From Anaerocolumna sedimenticola (GTDB lineage Bacteria > Bacillota > Clostridia > Lachnospirales > Lachnospiraceae): a stretch of 64,000 bases of DNA. Positions 36,035 through 44,426 of the stretch are shown in pieces (the first letter of the stretch is position 1; each line of letters starts with the position of its first letter). The position numbers and the translations under genes are program-made. Below the pieces are notes generated by a model. The model saw only the letters and a list, made by a program, of their open reading frames with translations, did not search any database and had not been told where the DNA came from. The stretch lies in NCBI RefSeq assembly GCF_009931695.1, contig NZ_CP048000.1, forward strand, positions 2,993,501 to 3,057,500, written 5' to 3'.

Positions 36035-36841
36035 ATGAAATATACCATTAGTGAATTCGCGGAATTACTGGGAGTAACCGCAGATACTTTAAGATTTTAT
36101 GAAAAATATGAAATTATTAAACCGTTTAAAGATAAAAAGAATAACTATCGATATTTTAATGATATGGATGCAAGAAATCTGCTGATGAGCCGTTGGTACC
36201 GAAGTTTGGATATACCGATTCAGGAAGCTTCCTATCTGACCAGAAAGGCTTCCCTTTCCGATATAATGGATACGATCCAGGCAAAACAAAGGGAGTTAGA
36301 TGAGGAGATCAGAGTAAAAACTATGCTGTTAAACAAAATGAAGGAAATAGCAACAGATCTCGTGGAGGCAAAAAACAAGCGGAACCTTTGCTTAAGAAAA
36401 GATCTGCCGGGAATATATCGGCTTAGGCAGACCGACAAAAATGACCTGTTAAAAGATGTAACCTTAACAAATAAAGTGGAGGAATGGATGAAATTATTAC
36501 CTTTTACTTTTTTCTCCTTTCGCATAAATAATCAGGATATTTTAACAGAGGGTACTTCCTTTGATTATAACTGGGGACTGGCATTATTTGATGATGATAT
36601 TCGGAAATTAAATATTAAAATAGATGAGTCAACGGAATATATAAAACCAAACAGTTATATCTCTTCCGTTATAATTTCCACCGGCGAGTATATGAAAAGA
36701 GATTCCCTGGAGTTTATGTTTTCCTATATTAAAGAAAAGCAGTATACGGTAAACGGTGATATTTTTGGCAGAATCCTTACTGCTGAAAATAAAGGAACAG
36801 AAAGGCGGTTTTATCTGGAAGTATATATACCTGTAATTTAA
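36035..36841 (+). CDS. MerR-family transcriptional regulator
   Basis: Regulator of 268 residues. N-terminal MerR HTH: KYTISEFAELLGVTADTLRF, YEKYEIIKPFKDKKNNYRYF. A long coiled coil (about 85-120, DTIQAKQRELDEEIRVKTML) forms the dimer, and a C-terminal effector-binding domain of about 150 residues resembles the AraC/GyrI-like ligand domains of BmrR-type members. The start at 36035 follows GGGAG. The ATG at 35987 would add 16 residues ahead of the HTH and has no RBS. A promoter with the 19-bp MerR spacing lies just downstream (36932-36962) in front of the flavoprotein gene, so that gene is its likely target. Confidence 0.88.
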   Translation: MKYTISEFAELLGVTADTLRFYEKYEIIKPFKDKKNNYRYFNDMDARNLLMSRWYRSLDIPIQEASYLTRKASLSDIMDTIQAKQRELDEEIRVKTMLLNKMKEIATDLVEAKNKRNLCLRKDLPGIYRLRQTDKNDLLKDVTLTNKVEEWMKLLPFTFFSFRINNQDILTEGTSFDYNWGLALFDDDIRKLNIKIDESTEYIKPNSYISSVIISTGEYMKRDSLEFMFSYIKEKQYTVNGDIFGRILTAENKGTERRFYLEVYIPVI

Positions 36842-36910
36842 TAAATGTAAAATAGAATTCTCGCATAGGCTTGTATCTTTTAAACTTCTTTACTTTATTG
36901 TGTCTTTCAT

Positions 36911-36962
36911 AGTTTGTTATTTAACAAACTATTGACTTTGGTGTTACACCAAGGTTTATGAT
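36911..36962 (+). promoter_or_regulatory. MerR-type promoter of the flavoprotein gene, with extra palindrome
   Basis: TTGACT (36932-36937) and TATGAT (36957-36962) are 19 bp apart. The spacer holds the perfect dyad TTGGTGT-T-ACACCAA (36938-36952). Directly upstream is a second inverted repeat, AGTTTGTTA-TT-TAACAAACT (36911-36930). The start codon of the flavoprotein lies 180 bp downstream; that leader contains no other feature I recognise. Confidence 0.82.
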
Positions 36963-37141
36963 ACAACTGTAAGTTATGAGAGGCTTACTATAAGTACTTA
37001 CGATAGATTGTAAGGAAAGGAGAAAAAATAAACTGGTTATAGAAGGCTTATATAGCAATATATTTCAGTGTTATTCGTAATATTTATAGTTTAGCAAGTA
37101 GTTTAGCACTTTAACAATCAAAAGTCTTATGGAGGGAATTC

Positions 37142-39151
37142 ATGAAAAGGAAAAAATGGAATAAACTTATTGTAATGGCAGTATGTCTATCTTTGTTTGT
37201 GCTGCTGTTAGGAGGATGTAAGCAAAAAATATCAGACCAGGAAACGTCTAATGTAAATACCAATAATACGGAAAACAGTGCAGAAGATACAACTTCAAGC
37301 AATTCAGAAAGTACAGACAGTATTATAACACAGAAATATAAAGCAGGAACCTACAAAGCAAAAGCGCAGGGAAAGGACGGGCTAATCCAAGTAGAAGTTA
37401 CCTTTAGTGATACAAAGATTACCGATATTAAGATATTAAGTCAGACGGAAACCGCAGGATTAGGCGATGATGCACTAATTACAATCAAAGGTAAAGTCTT
37501 AGAGGGACAGACTTTAGCTGTGGATGCGGTATCAGGTGCAACTGAATCCAGTAATGGCTTACTGGCAGCAATCGAAGATGCTGTAAGACAGGCAAACGGG
37601 GATGTGGATGCCTTAAAATCAAACATAGTAACGAAAGAAAATGAAGGCAAAGTTGAGAAAATGTCAGCAGATGTGGTGGTTATCGGTGCCGGAGCTTCCG
37701 GTGTATCCGCAGCAGTGACAGCAGCTGATAAAGGAGCAAAAGTAATTATTATTGAAAAAACAGCTGTTATCGGAGGCGCAAGTAATTTATCCTGGGCAGG
37801 AAAATTTTATAATTCCTCCGCTGCACTGGATAATGGTGTTAAAGTTGAAGTGGAAAAAGAAATTGCCAATTGGATTGCCAATAATCACTGGAGAGTTGAT
37901 GCAGCTACCATAAGGCAATATGTCACCAAATCGGGAGAGACCTATGATTGGCTTGCTGATAAGGGGTACCAGACCACTTTCATGAATTTCGGAGGGGAAC
38001 AGCTTCATCTGCTACCTCCGTATGAAGACCGTCAAAAATTACTTAAGAATATGTTAAGTGAATCAGTTGTGAAAGGCGGAGGAGAAGTTCTTACCGAAAC
38101 TACGGGTAAAAAATTATTAACCAATGATTCCGGCGATGTTGTTGGTGTCAGTGCAGAAAAAGCAGACGGAACAACATTGGAAATAACCGCAAAAAGTGTA
38201 ATAATGGCAACCGGTGGTTATGCAGCGAATGCAGAAATGGTGAAAGAGTTATTTGGATTTGAAGGAGTGAACGGTGGTTTAGGACAAAACATCGGAGAAG
38301 GATTAAAAATGGCTTGGGCGGTAGGGGCAAAAGTACCGGATAATATCGGCGGTCAGATGCTGCATCAGACTCTTGCAAGAGCTACAGCTGATCTTAAGAA
38401 AGAATTTGATTCCTTTAAAGCAAGTTATCCTCTTATGACTGCTTATCTGCCTAATTTTATGAATGTTGGCCCGTCCGGAGCAAGATTCAGAGATGAAGCA
38501 GCCACTTTGACAGCAGTAGCTGCAGCAAATACAAGCGCTTTTAACGGGCCTTATCATTTGGTTATCGTATCCAAAGCTCAGCTGGACCTTTTGAACAAAA
38601 AAGGTATGAGCGGTGTGAAAGCGCCTCAGCTGCCCGGTATGCCCCCGGAATTTTATGAAGATTTTAAGGATCAATTTACTTTAGATAATCCATGGACGGA
38701 TGCCCAGAAAGTATTTGATGCTATGGTTAAAAACGGAGACGGCTATAAGGGAGATACGATCGAGGAGTTGGCCAAAAATGCAGGAATGGATGTAGAAACT
38801 TTCACGGAAGAATATAATAATTATATGGAAGCCGTAAAAACCGGAGTTGACACGGAATTTGGCAAAAGTGCGGATTATTTATTCTCTATGGGTGAAGAAG
38901 GTCCGTATTATGCAGTTATTGCGGAAATTAATAATTTAGGTTCCGTAGGCGGACTACTGGTTAATAAAGACTTTAAAGTATTAGATGACAAGCGAGTGCC
39001 GATCAAAGGTTTATTTGCAGTTGGTCTCGAATCGGAAGGAGTTTTATTTAACGATACCTATGTTGGAAATGGAGTCGGTATCGGATATTCCTTTACATCA
39101 GGACGGCTTGGCGGCGGAAATGCGGCTGACTATGCATTGGATGAGAAATAA
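37142..39151 (+). CDS. Surface flavoprotein: FMN-binding domain plus FAD-dependent fumarate-reductase-type domain
   Basis: Lipoprotein of 669 residues. Signal with lipobox LLLGGC (Cys26), then a Ser/Thr/Asn-rich linker to about 62. An FMN_bind domain (about 63-150) carries DAVSGATESS, the motif in which a Thr receives covalent FMN from ApbE. A FAD_binding_2 domain (about 175-665) starts with VVVIGAGASGVSAAV and IIIEKTAVIGGASNLSWAG and ends with GLFAVGLESEGVLFNDTYVG plus GIGYSFTSGRLGG. This layout is that of extracellular fumarate/urocanate/acrylate reductases fed electrons across the membrane. The natural acceptor is not evident. GGAGGGAATTC precedes the ATG. The MerR-type promoter links it to the regulator upstream. 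Confidence 0.92.
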   Translation: MKRKKWNKLIVMAVCLSLFVLLLGGCKQKISDQETSNVNTNNTENSAEDTTSSNSESTDSIITQKYKAGTYKAKAQGKDGLIQVEVTFSDTKITDIKILSQTETAGLGDDALITIKGKVLEGQTLAVDAVSGATESSNGLLAAIEDAVRQANGDVDALKSNIVTKENEGKVEKMSADVVVIGAGASGVSAAVTAADKGAKVIIIEKTAVIGGASNLSWAGKFYNSSAALDNGVKVEVEKEIANWIANNHWRVDAATIRQYVTKSGETYDWLADKGYQTTFMNFGGEQLHLLPPYEDRQKLLKNMLSESVVKGGGEVLTETTGKKLLTNDSGDVVGVSAEKADGTTLEITAKSVIMATGGYAANAEMVKELFGFEGVNGGLGQNIGEGLKMAWAVGAKVPDNIGGQMLHQTLARATADLKKEFDSFKASYPLMTAYLPNFMNVGPSGARFRDEAATLTAVAAANTSAFNGPYHLVIVSKAQLDLLNKKGMSGVKAPQLPGMPPEFYEDFKDQFTLDNPWTDAQKVFDAMVKNGDGYKGDTIEELAKNAGMDVETFTEEYNNYMEAVKTGVDTEFGKSADYLFSMGEEGPYYAVIAEINNLGSVGGLLVNKDFKVLDDKRVPIKGLFAVGLESEGVLFNDTYVGNGVGIGYSFTSGRLGGGNAADYALDEK

Positions 39152-39194
39152 CAACTAAATAAGGTTTTATGAGGATATACTAAAATGGATTAGC

Positions 39195-39490
39195 CTATAA
39201 AAGTTTTATCACGTATAAATCAGCGGGAAGCCAGTTCAGGGTATCCGATTCATCCTTACTTAACCATTTGGCATCATTATGCTCCATAAGTGTAATGATG
39301 CCTCTTTTTATGTGCATAAAAATATATCCATGGTAAGATGAAAAGGGGGGAATCATATTCTACTCTTGTTATTGAATTTTCAGGTATTACTTCTATTTGT
39401 CATTCTTCTTCTATTTCTCTTATAAGTGCGTCCTCAGATGTTTCCCCTGATTCTATATTTCCACCAGGAAACTCCCGCCATCTGAGCAGT
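39195..39490 (-). pseudogene. Remnant of a Nudix hydrolase (MutT-like)
   Basis: Reading the minus strand, WREFPGGNIESGETSEDALI followed by REIEEE and a stop is a Nudix box (G-x5-E-x7-RE-U-x-EE) whose position before the final Gly/hydrophobic is a TGA stop. The sequence resumes with QIEVIPENSITRVEYDS and, after a one-base frameshift in an A-run, LMEHNDAKWLSKDESDTLNW and LPADLYVIKLL, the standard MutT/8-oxo-dGTPase C-terminus. The N-terminal 30 or so residues are absent. With a stop, a frameshift (one A too many) and a lost start, this is genuine decay. Confidence 0.8.
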
Positions 39491-39651
39491 TATACAAAAA
39501 ATGAAAAATAGAAGAATTTACCTTTTAAAATCATTAAAAAATAAGTCGGATTAAGTTGAAAAATGGAAAATTAAAGCGTATAATGTAAATCAAATAGTAT
39601 GGTAATTCACTAAGGTGTAAGGCAAATATTACACAGAAGAGGGGTAAATTA

Positions 39652-41667
39652 GTGAGGAGAATATTAAAAATTAAGGATAATAATGTACCTACTAAACGAA
39701 CTGACGGGGATGAACCAGATAGAAACCAAAAGAATAAAAATTATAATATTTTTCCTATTAAAGATGCTTGCTTTATTGCGAGTATTTATGGGACAATAGG
39801 ATTTCTTTGGGTAATTCTATCGGATGAAGTATTAATCAAATTTTTTAGAGATGCAAAACATTATCAGCAAGCTCAAACTTATAAAGGATGGTTTTATGTA
39901 ATTATTAATGTTATTGTTTTGTTTTTATTGGTAAAACAGCGTTCGGTACGTATGAAAAAAGCTTTATCGGATTTAAACCGTATCTATGAAGAATTACAGA
40001 ATACCTGCAGTGAACTTGTATCTATGGAAAGAGAACTCTCGGACCAGAAAGTTTTTAACGAAAAAATTTTTACAGAGTCTCATGTAATAATGGGAACCTG
40101 GGATGAAAACGGAATTATAAAAAGACTTAATCCCTATGCCCTGGAGTTATTTGGTTACTGTGAAGAAGAGATTATCGGCAGAAACTGGAGGGATTTTCTT
40201 TCCGGCGAAAATAAATCTGAAATGGTAGAGGTTTATGAACTGATACGAAAAGGAAATCATATAAAAAACCATGAAAGCCAGTTTATTACACATGATAAAA
40301 GAAGGCTTGATATTATATGGAACAGCGGTTTATTAAAATATAATAAAAATACAGAAATTTTATCAGTTGGTACAGACATAACGGAACGGAAGTTATTAGA
40401 GGAAAAATTAAAAGAAGCCGCTTATTATGATAATTTAACAGGGTTGTATAACCGTAACATGATTGAAGAAGAAGCGAAAAAGCGGATTCAGAATAATGAA
40501 GAATTTGCTCTGATTTATATGGATATTGATAACTTTAAGCAGGTAAATGATACACTGGGACATACTGCCGGTGATAAATTCCTGCAATATCTTGCTGATA
40601 AGCTAAGAAACACGATTAAATGCAATCAGAGAATAGCAAGACTTTGCGGTGATGAATTTGCGATTATCTATCCATTTGCCAATCAAGAAGATATTGAAAG
40701 AGAATTACAAATATTAACGAATGACTTCGGAAAGTCGTGGGAAATTGAGAACCACGAATTTTTCCTAACGGTAAGTACCGGTGTATCAATATATCCTAAA
40801 GATTGCAGCGATCTTATAACTTTATTCCGAAATGCTGATATTGCAATGTTTAAAGCAAAAAGAGAAGGAAAAGGGCGTTATGTTTTTTATTCGGAAGATA
40901 TTATGCAGTTATATGCGGAAAACAACAAGTTGGCTAACAAGTTAAAATATGCTTTGGATAACAGTGAACTGATATTGAATTATCAGCCTCAGTACAATCT
41001 TGAAACCGGTAAGATAACCGGTCTTGAAGTACTTGTCCGCTGGATACATGATAATAAATTTATTCCGCCCTCAAAGTTTATACCAATTGCTGAAGAAACC
41101 GGTCAAATATACGAGATTGAATATTGGATTATTGAATCTTCCCTGCGGCAAAAAAAGATTTTTGAAACTATGGGAAACTATGACATGACCATATCCATTA
41201 ATTTATCCAGCAAGTCATTATGCAGTGATATTAACTTTAATAATTTAGAAAAGATATTTCTATCTTATGATGTGGACTATTCCCATATCATTGTGGAGAT
41301 AACGGAAACTGCAATCATTTCGGATATTCATTTTGCAGTAAACAGATTAAAAAAACTAAGAGATCTTGGCGTTAAAATTGCCTTAGATGACTTTGGTACC
41401 GGTTATTCCTCCTTAACTCATTTAAAAGAACTACCCATTGATATAGTCAAACTGGATCGGAGTTTTATTCAAAGTATTGAAGAAGACGGAAAAGATGCCA
41501 TGATTATTAAATCAATTCTATATCTTGCCCTGGATTTAAACTATGAAGTGGTTGCTGAGGGGATTGAAACGGAAGGACAATTGGAATTTTTGAAAAAGTA
41601 TAAATGCCAGACAGGTCAGGGATTTCTTTTAAGCCGTCCTGTTCCAATCGAAAGTATAGTATTTTAA
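39652..41667 (+). CDS. Membrane GGDEF/EAL protein with PAS domain (cyclic-di-GMP turnover)
   Basis: Signalling protein of 671 residues, GTG start behind GAGGGG. Order: two membrane helices (about 39-57 and 79-96), a coiled coil, a PAS sensor (about 135-250, MGTWDENGIIKRLNPYALEL), GGDEF (about 262-420, motif CGDEF at about 332) and EAL (about 430-671). In the cyclase motif the first Gly is Cys and no RxxD inhibitory site is visible. The EAL signature is EVLVRW, an accepted variant, and the remaining phosphodiesterase residues are there: SINLSS, EITET, LDDFGTGYSS, VKLDRSFI, VAEGIET and QGFLLSRP. It is therefore probably an active phosphodiesterase, while the cyclase half may be regulatory. Monocistronic. 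Repeat family B starts at its stop codon. Confidence 0.93.
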   Translation: MRRILKIKDNNVPTKRTDGDEPDRNQKNKNYNIFPIKDACFIASIYGTIGFLWVILSDEVLIKFFRDAKHYQQAQTYKGWFYVIINVIVLFLLVKQRSVRMKKALSDLNRIYEELQNTCSELVSMERELSDQKVFNEKIFTESHVIMGTWDENGIIKRLNPYALELFGYCEEEIIGRNWRDFLSGENKSEMVEVYELIRKGNHIKNHESQFITHDKRRLDIIWNSGLLKYNKNTEILSVGTDITERKLLEEKLKEAAYYDNLTGLYNRNMIEEEAKKRIQNNEEFALIYMDIDNFKQVNDTLGHTAGDKFLQYLADKLRNTIKCNQRIARLCGDEFAIIYPFANQEDIERELQILTNDFGKSWEIENHEFFLTVSTGVSIYPKDCSDLITLFRNADIAMFKAKREGKGRYVFYSEDIMQLYAENNKLANKLKYALDNSELILNYQPQYNLETGKITGLEVLVRWIHDNKFIPPSKFIPIAEETGQIYEIEYWIIESSLRQKKIFETMGNYDMTISINLSSKSLCSDINFNNLEKIFLSYDVDYSHIIVEITETAIISDIHFAVNRLKKLRDLGVKIALDDFGTGYSSLTHLKELPIDIVKLDRSFIQSIEEDGKDAMIIKSILYLALDLNYEVVAEGIETEGQLEFLKKYKCQTGQGFLLSRPVPIESIVF

Positions 41668-41744
41668 CCTTACAAGTAAGTCCCCCGCTTCATAGCGAAG
41701 CGTAAGAGGGGGACTTACTTGTTTCAGTCGGAGTTCAAGCTCCG
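41664..41744. repeat. Repeat family B, copy 2 (cruciform palindrome)
   Basis: ACAAGTAAGTCCCCC pairs perfectly with GGGGGACTTACTTGT (15 bp) around an inner hairpin GCTTC-ATAGC-GAAGC. CGGAG-TTCAAG-CTCCG follows. There is no T-run, so it is not a classical terminator, although it sits between two convergent gene ends. A degenerate copy is at 21890. Confidence 0.8.
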
Positions 41745-41745
41745 T

Positions 41746-43596
41746 TTAAGGGTTCAATTTATTTTTATCTACATCTGCACTTATTTCTTTGGCCAAACCG
41801 ATGCCGTTTTTTAAAGGCCCTAAGTTTCCGGCATTCGTAATATTGTTATGATAGATTTTACTTCCGTAACTTCCGGAACCAATATAGATACCATAATTAA
41901 TTGTACTCAAGATTGTATTACCGCCTACATAACATTCCGGGGCTGTATTTACATAAATTCCGTTCCTGTTCGTAGTTTTCACATAGTTTTTCTTTAATAT
42001 AAATGGTTTATCTGAACTTTTATCACCGGTTATATGAATTCCGTCATCACTTTTTACTTTAGTTGAACCATTAATTTCATTATCAATCATTGTAGCGGAA
42101 CCAATTTGATAAGCATAAATACCATAACGTTTGTAACCGGATATTTTATTACCGGTAATATTGGAATCATTACTCTGCTGGTATAAGGCAATCCCATTAT
42201 CTCCGGCAGATGAAATAATATTACCGGTTATAATACTTTTACGGCTTTGGTTATATAAGAATATACCGTTTTTACAGGGAGAAGAAACTTTGTTTTTGGA
42301 GATAGTAATATACGAGGAGGCAGATAAGCCGATTCCGCCTGCGTTACTATCTTTTTTACCGTTTTTTGTTACCGAATTACTTATGATTTGAGAGGAATCA
42401 CAGCCGTTTATAAGATAAATTCCGTTTTTGCCTGTGAGAGTAACATTATTATTAGTAATTTTACAATTGGATGTTCCCTCTAAGAACATTCCGTAACGGT
42501 CGGTACCGCTTACTGTATTATTGGATATGGTTACTCCGGATAATGGCCGTTCTTCATTACCTATCGTACGGATACCGTCTCCCCATAATGGTCCGGTACC
42601 TGATGGTATTTCTTTAATAGTTTGTATCGTATTATTTTTAATTAGAATATTATAATTATCGGGAAGCGGTTCTTTTTGTGTTTTGCTTAAAGCTTCCAGA
42701 TAGTACTGATTATTTATATAAGTATAAACTAATATACCGATACCGGAATTTTTTATAGTATTATTACTGATTTCTAGATTAACATAATTAAAAGCCTTTA
42801 TGGCAGCTTCTGCCAGATCATGCAGATTATTATCAGAGATTCTAATATTTTTATGAAAAACTCCCTTTACGGAAGTATGAGAACCGATTGCTCTTGGATA
42901 ATTGTGGATATCACAATTAGTAACAGTAATTCCATTACAGGGCAGATCATCATAAACCAGTATTTTTGACTGCATGGACGGAAGTATGGTATCATTATGG
43001 ACAATATCGATTTGTATCGCTTCTTTTGGTGTGGTACCAGTATATCCATATAAAGTGCAGTTGTCTACCACACCGTTTTTTACGCCTCCGAAAGTAATGA
43101 GGTGGCTGCCGGTTGGTACGTTGCAGATGGTAGCATCTTTAATTGTAACATTAGTTGCATGGATAAAACGAAAGCTTTCCGTACCTTTATCCTTGTTAGC
43201 AATTTTATAGGAATCCCAGATACCTCCGATAACACTGATATTCTCCGTGGTAGTATAACCACCTTTGTCATTGGTTAAATCGTTTGCCAGTATGCCGCCT
43301 CTTTGATGGTTTTTTAATAATTGGGCATTGGGATCAGCAATAATGGTAGTATTACTGTAAATCCTTAATTCTTTACTTAGTTCGTAATTACCTGCAGGGA
43401 TTTTTACTGTTAAATGATACGTATTATACTTATTATAATCCAGGAGTCTTTGCAAATCAGATGCATTATCCCCCGCATGTGCGGTTACTACTTTATCTTT
43501 ACCGGTTATTGCATTTACATATATCTGACTGTAAATAAATATTATTAATGGTATTAATAGAATTATTAAGGCTGGATATAGTTTTTTCTTTTTCAT
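41746..43596 (-). CDS. Secreted right-handed beta-helix protein (paralogue)
   Basis: Exported or membrane-anchored protein of 616 residues, clearly paralogous to the one at 30411. Shared blocks are SDLQRLLDYNK, SNTTIIADPNAQL, GGYTTTENI, ESFRFIHATNVTIKDATICN, KEAIQIDIVHNDTILPSMQ and YPRAIGSHTSVKGVFHKNI. The N-terminus MKKKKLYPALIILLIPLIIF may be a signal peptide or an uncleaved anchor. The beta-helix coils continue to the end without the acidic tail of the other copy. Loop residues conserved between both proteins mark the likely active or binding face. It lies convergent with the GGDEF/EAL gene. Confidence 0.85.
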   Translation of the reverse strand: MKKKKLYPALIILLIPLIIFIYSQIYVNAITGKDKVVTAHAGDNASDLQRLLDYNKYNTYHLTVKIPAGNYELSKELRIYSNTTIIADPNAQLLKNHQRGGILANDLTNDKGGYTTTENISVIGGIWDSYKIANKDKGTESFRFIHATNVTIKDATICNVPTGSHLITFGGVKNGVVDNCTLYGYTGTTPKEAIQIDIVHNDTILPSMQSKILVYDDLPCNGITVTNCDIHNYPRAIGSHTSVKGVFHKNIRISDNNLHDLAEAAIKAFNYVNLEISNNTIKNSGIGILVYTYINNQYYLEALSKTQKEPLPDNYNILIKNNTIQTIKEIPSGTGPLWGDGIRTIGNEERPLSGVTISNNTVSGTDRYGMFLEGTSNCKITNNNVTLTGKNGIYLINGCDSSQIISNSVTKNGKKDSNAGGIGLSASSYITISKNKVSSPCKNGIFLYNQSRKSIITGNIISSAGDNGIALYQQSNDSNITGNKISGYKRYGIYAYQIGSATMIDNEINGSTKVKSDDGIHITGDKSSDKPFILKKNYVKTTNRNGIYVNTAPECYVGGNTILSTINYGIYIGSGSYGSKIYHNNITNAGNLGPLKNGIGLAKEISADVDKNKLNP

Positions 43597-43714
43597 AAGT
43601 CATCCCTTCTTTGCTGGCTTAAAGGTCTTATCATATTTTAGTCTACCGTATTATAATTTAATTGTAAACACAATGGGATAATTTTAAAGAGGTATATATT
43701 GTTAGTTTTATTAG

Positions 43715-43773
43715 AAAAAGGGGCTGCTGCAAAATTCAAAATATAACTTTGACTATTTTGCAACTGCCCCTTA
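43715..43773 (-). terminator. Terminator of the small membrane protein gene
   Basis: On the minus strand, GGGGCAGTTGCAAAAT ... ATTTTGCAGCAGCCCC forms a stem with one small internal mismatch, followed by T5. It lies a few bases after the stop codon of the gene at 43781. Confidence 0.88.
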
Positions 43774-43780
43774 TCAATTC

Positions 43781-44074
43781 TTAATTTTTACTCTCAGTTT
43801 GTTTAAAGGTTACTTCGTATGTACCCATTGAAGCCATTGTGACGATGACTGCATTAAGCATAATAAGTATAGTACGTTGGAAGTTTAATTTTCCCGTAAA
43901 TAATTCTACAAAAAATAATAGAAAAAATGCGATGAAATAAACCACATATCGTGTATGTATTTTCCATACTTTATCCAAAGGAATCTTTAAAAACTGTACT
44001 ATTAAAGTTGTGGCGGCGACTGCTCCGGCCATTGTGCCGAGAAAATTCCAGGTCATAAAATCATTAATAGGCAT
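43781..44074 (-). CDS. Small membrane protein, holin-like
   Basis: 97 residues with three hydrophobic stretches: MAGAVAATTLIVQFLKIP, YVVYFIAFFLLFFVELF and TILIMLNAVIVTMASMG. The pattern (short N-terminus, TLIVQFLK, two further helices, charged tail) resembles phage-type holins of Clostridia, but no lysin or other phage gene is near. It may be a domesticated holin. The start is uncertain: AAGGAG lies 12 bp upstream of this ATG, rather far. A good terminator follows. Confidence 0.6.
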   Translation of the reverse strand: MPINDFMTWNFLGTMAGAVAATTLIVQFLKIPLDKVWKIHTRYVVYFIAFFLLFFVELFTGKLNFQRTILIMLNAVIVTMASMGTYEVTFKQTESKN

Positions 44075-44426
44075 AGCATTACATAACTCCTTTCATAAGC
44101 AGAATGAACCATAATTTAAAATTGGCTTTTTACACGCAATCCTAATTAGGTTTTATTGTATACTTTTATTATACAACCTTTCCAAAAATTTACAATCATA
44201 ATTGCTTAAACGATTTGTTTTCTGCCAATTCTACTATGCTTGTATTCTACATTACTTTTTAGCATAAGAATAATTAGAATCGTGATTTATAAAGATATAA
44301 AAAAGCAGAGATATTTTAAACAGGGAATTGTCATGTAATTAACAATGTATTACAATAAAATTAACTAACTATTTAAGAAAACAATGGGAGTTTTTGGATG
44401 ATAAAGAATTACAATTAGGAGAGGTT
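44075..44426. other. Divergent non-coding gap upstream of the HTH-TPR regulator
   Basis: No ORF is supported. It holds the inverted repeat TTGTATA-N7-TATACAA (44156-44176) and the short palindrome CCTAATTAGG (44141-44150), both nearer the holin-like gene, so they could belong to its promoter on the minus strand. I see nothing clear near the regulator beyond its RBS. Confidence 0.4.

Noticed and set aside
43781..44074. Prophage remnant around the holin-like gene
   Set aside because: No integrase, capsid, tail or lysin sequence is nearby on either strand.
44394..44426. TTG start at 44394 for the HTH-TPR regulator
   Set aside because: RBS spacing is poor and the ATG at 44427 directly follows AGGAGAGG and begins the HTH.
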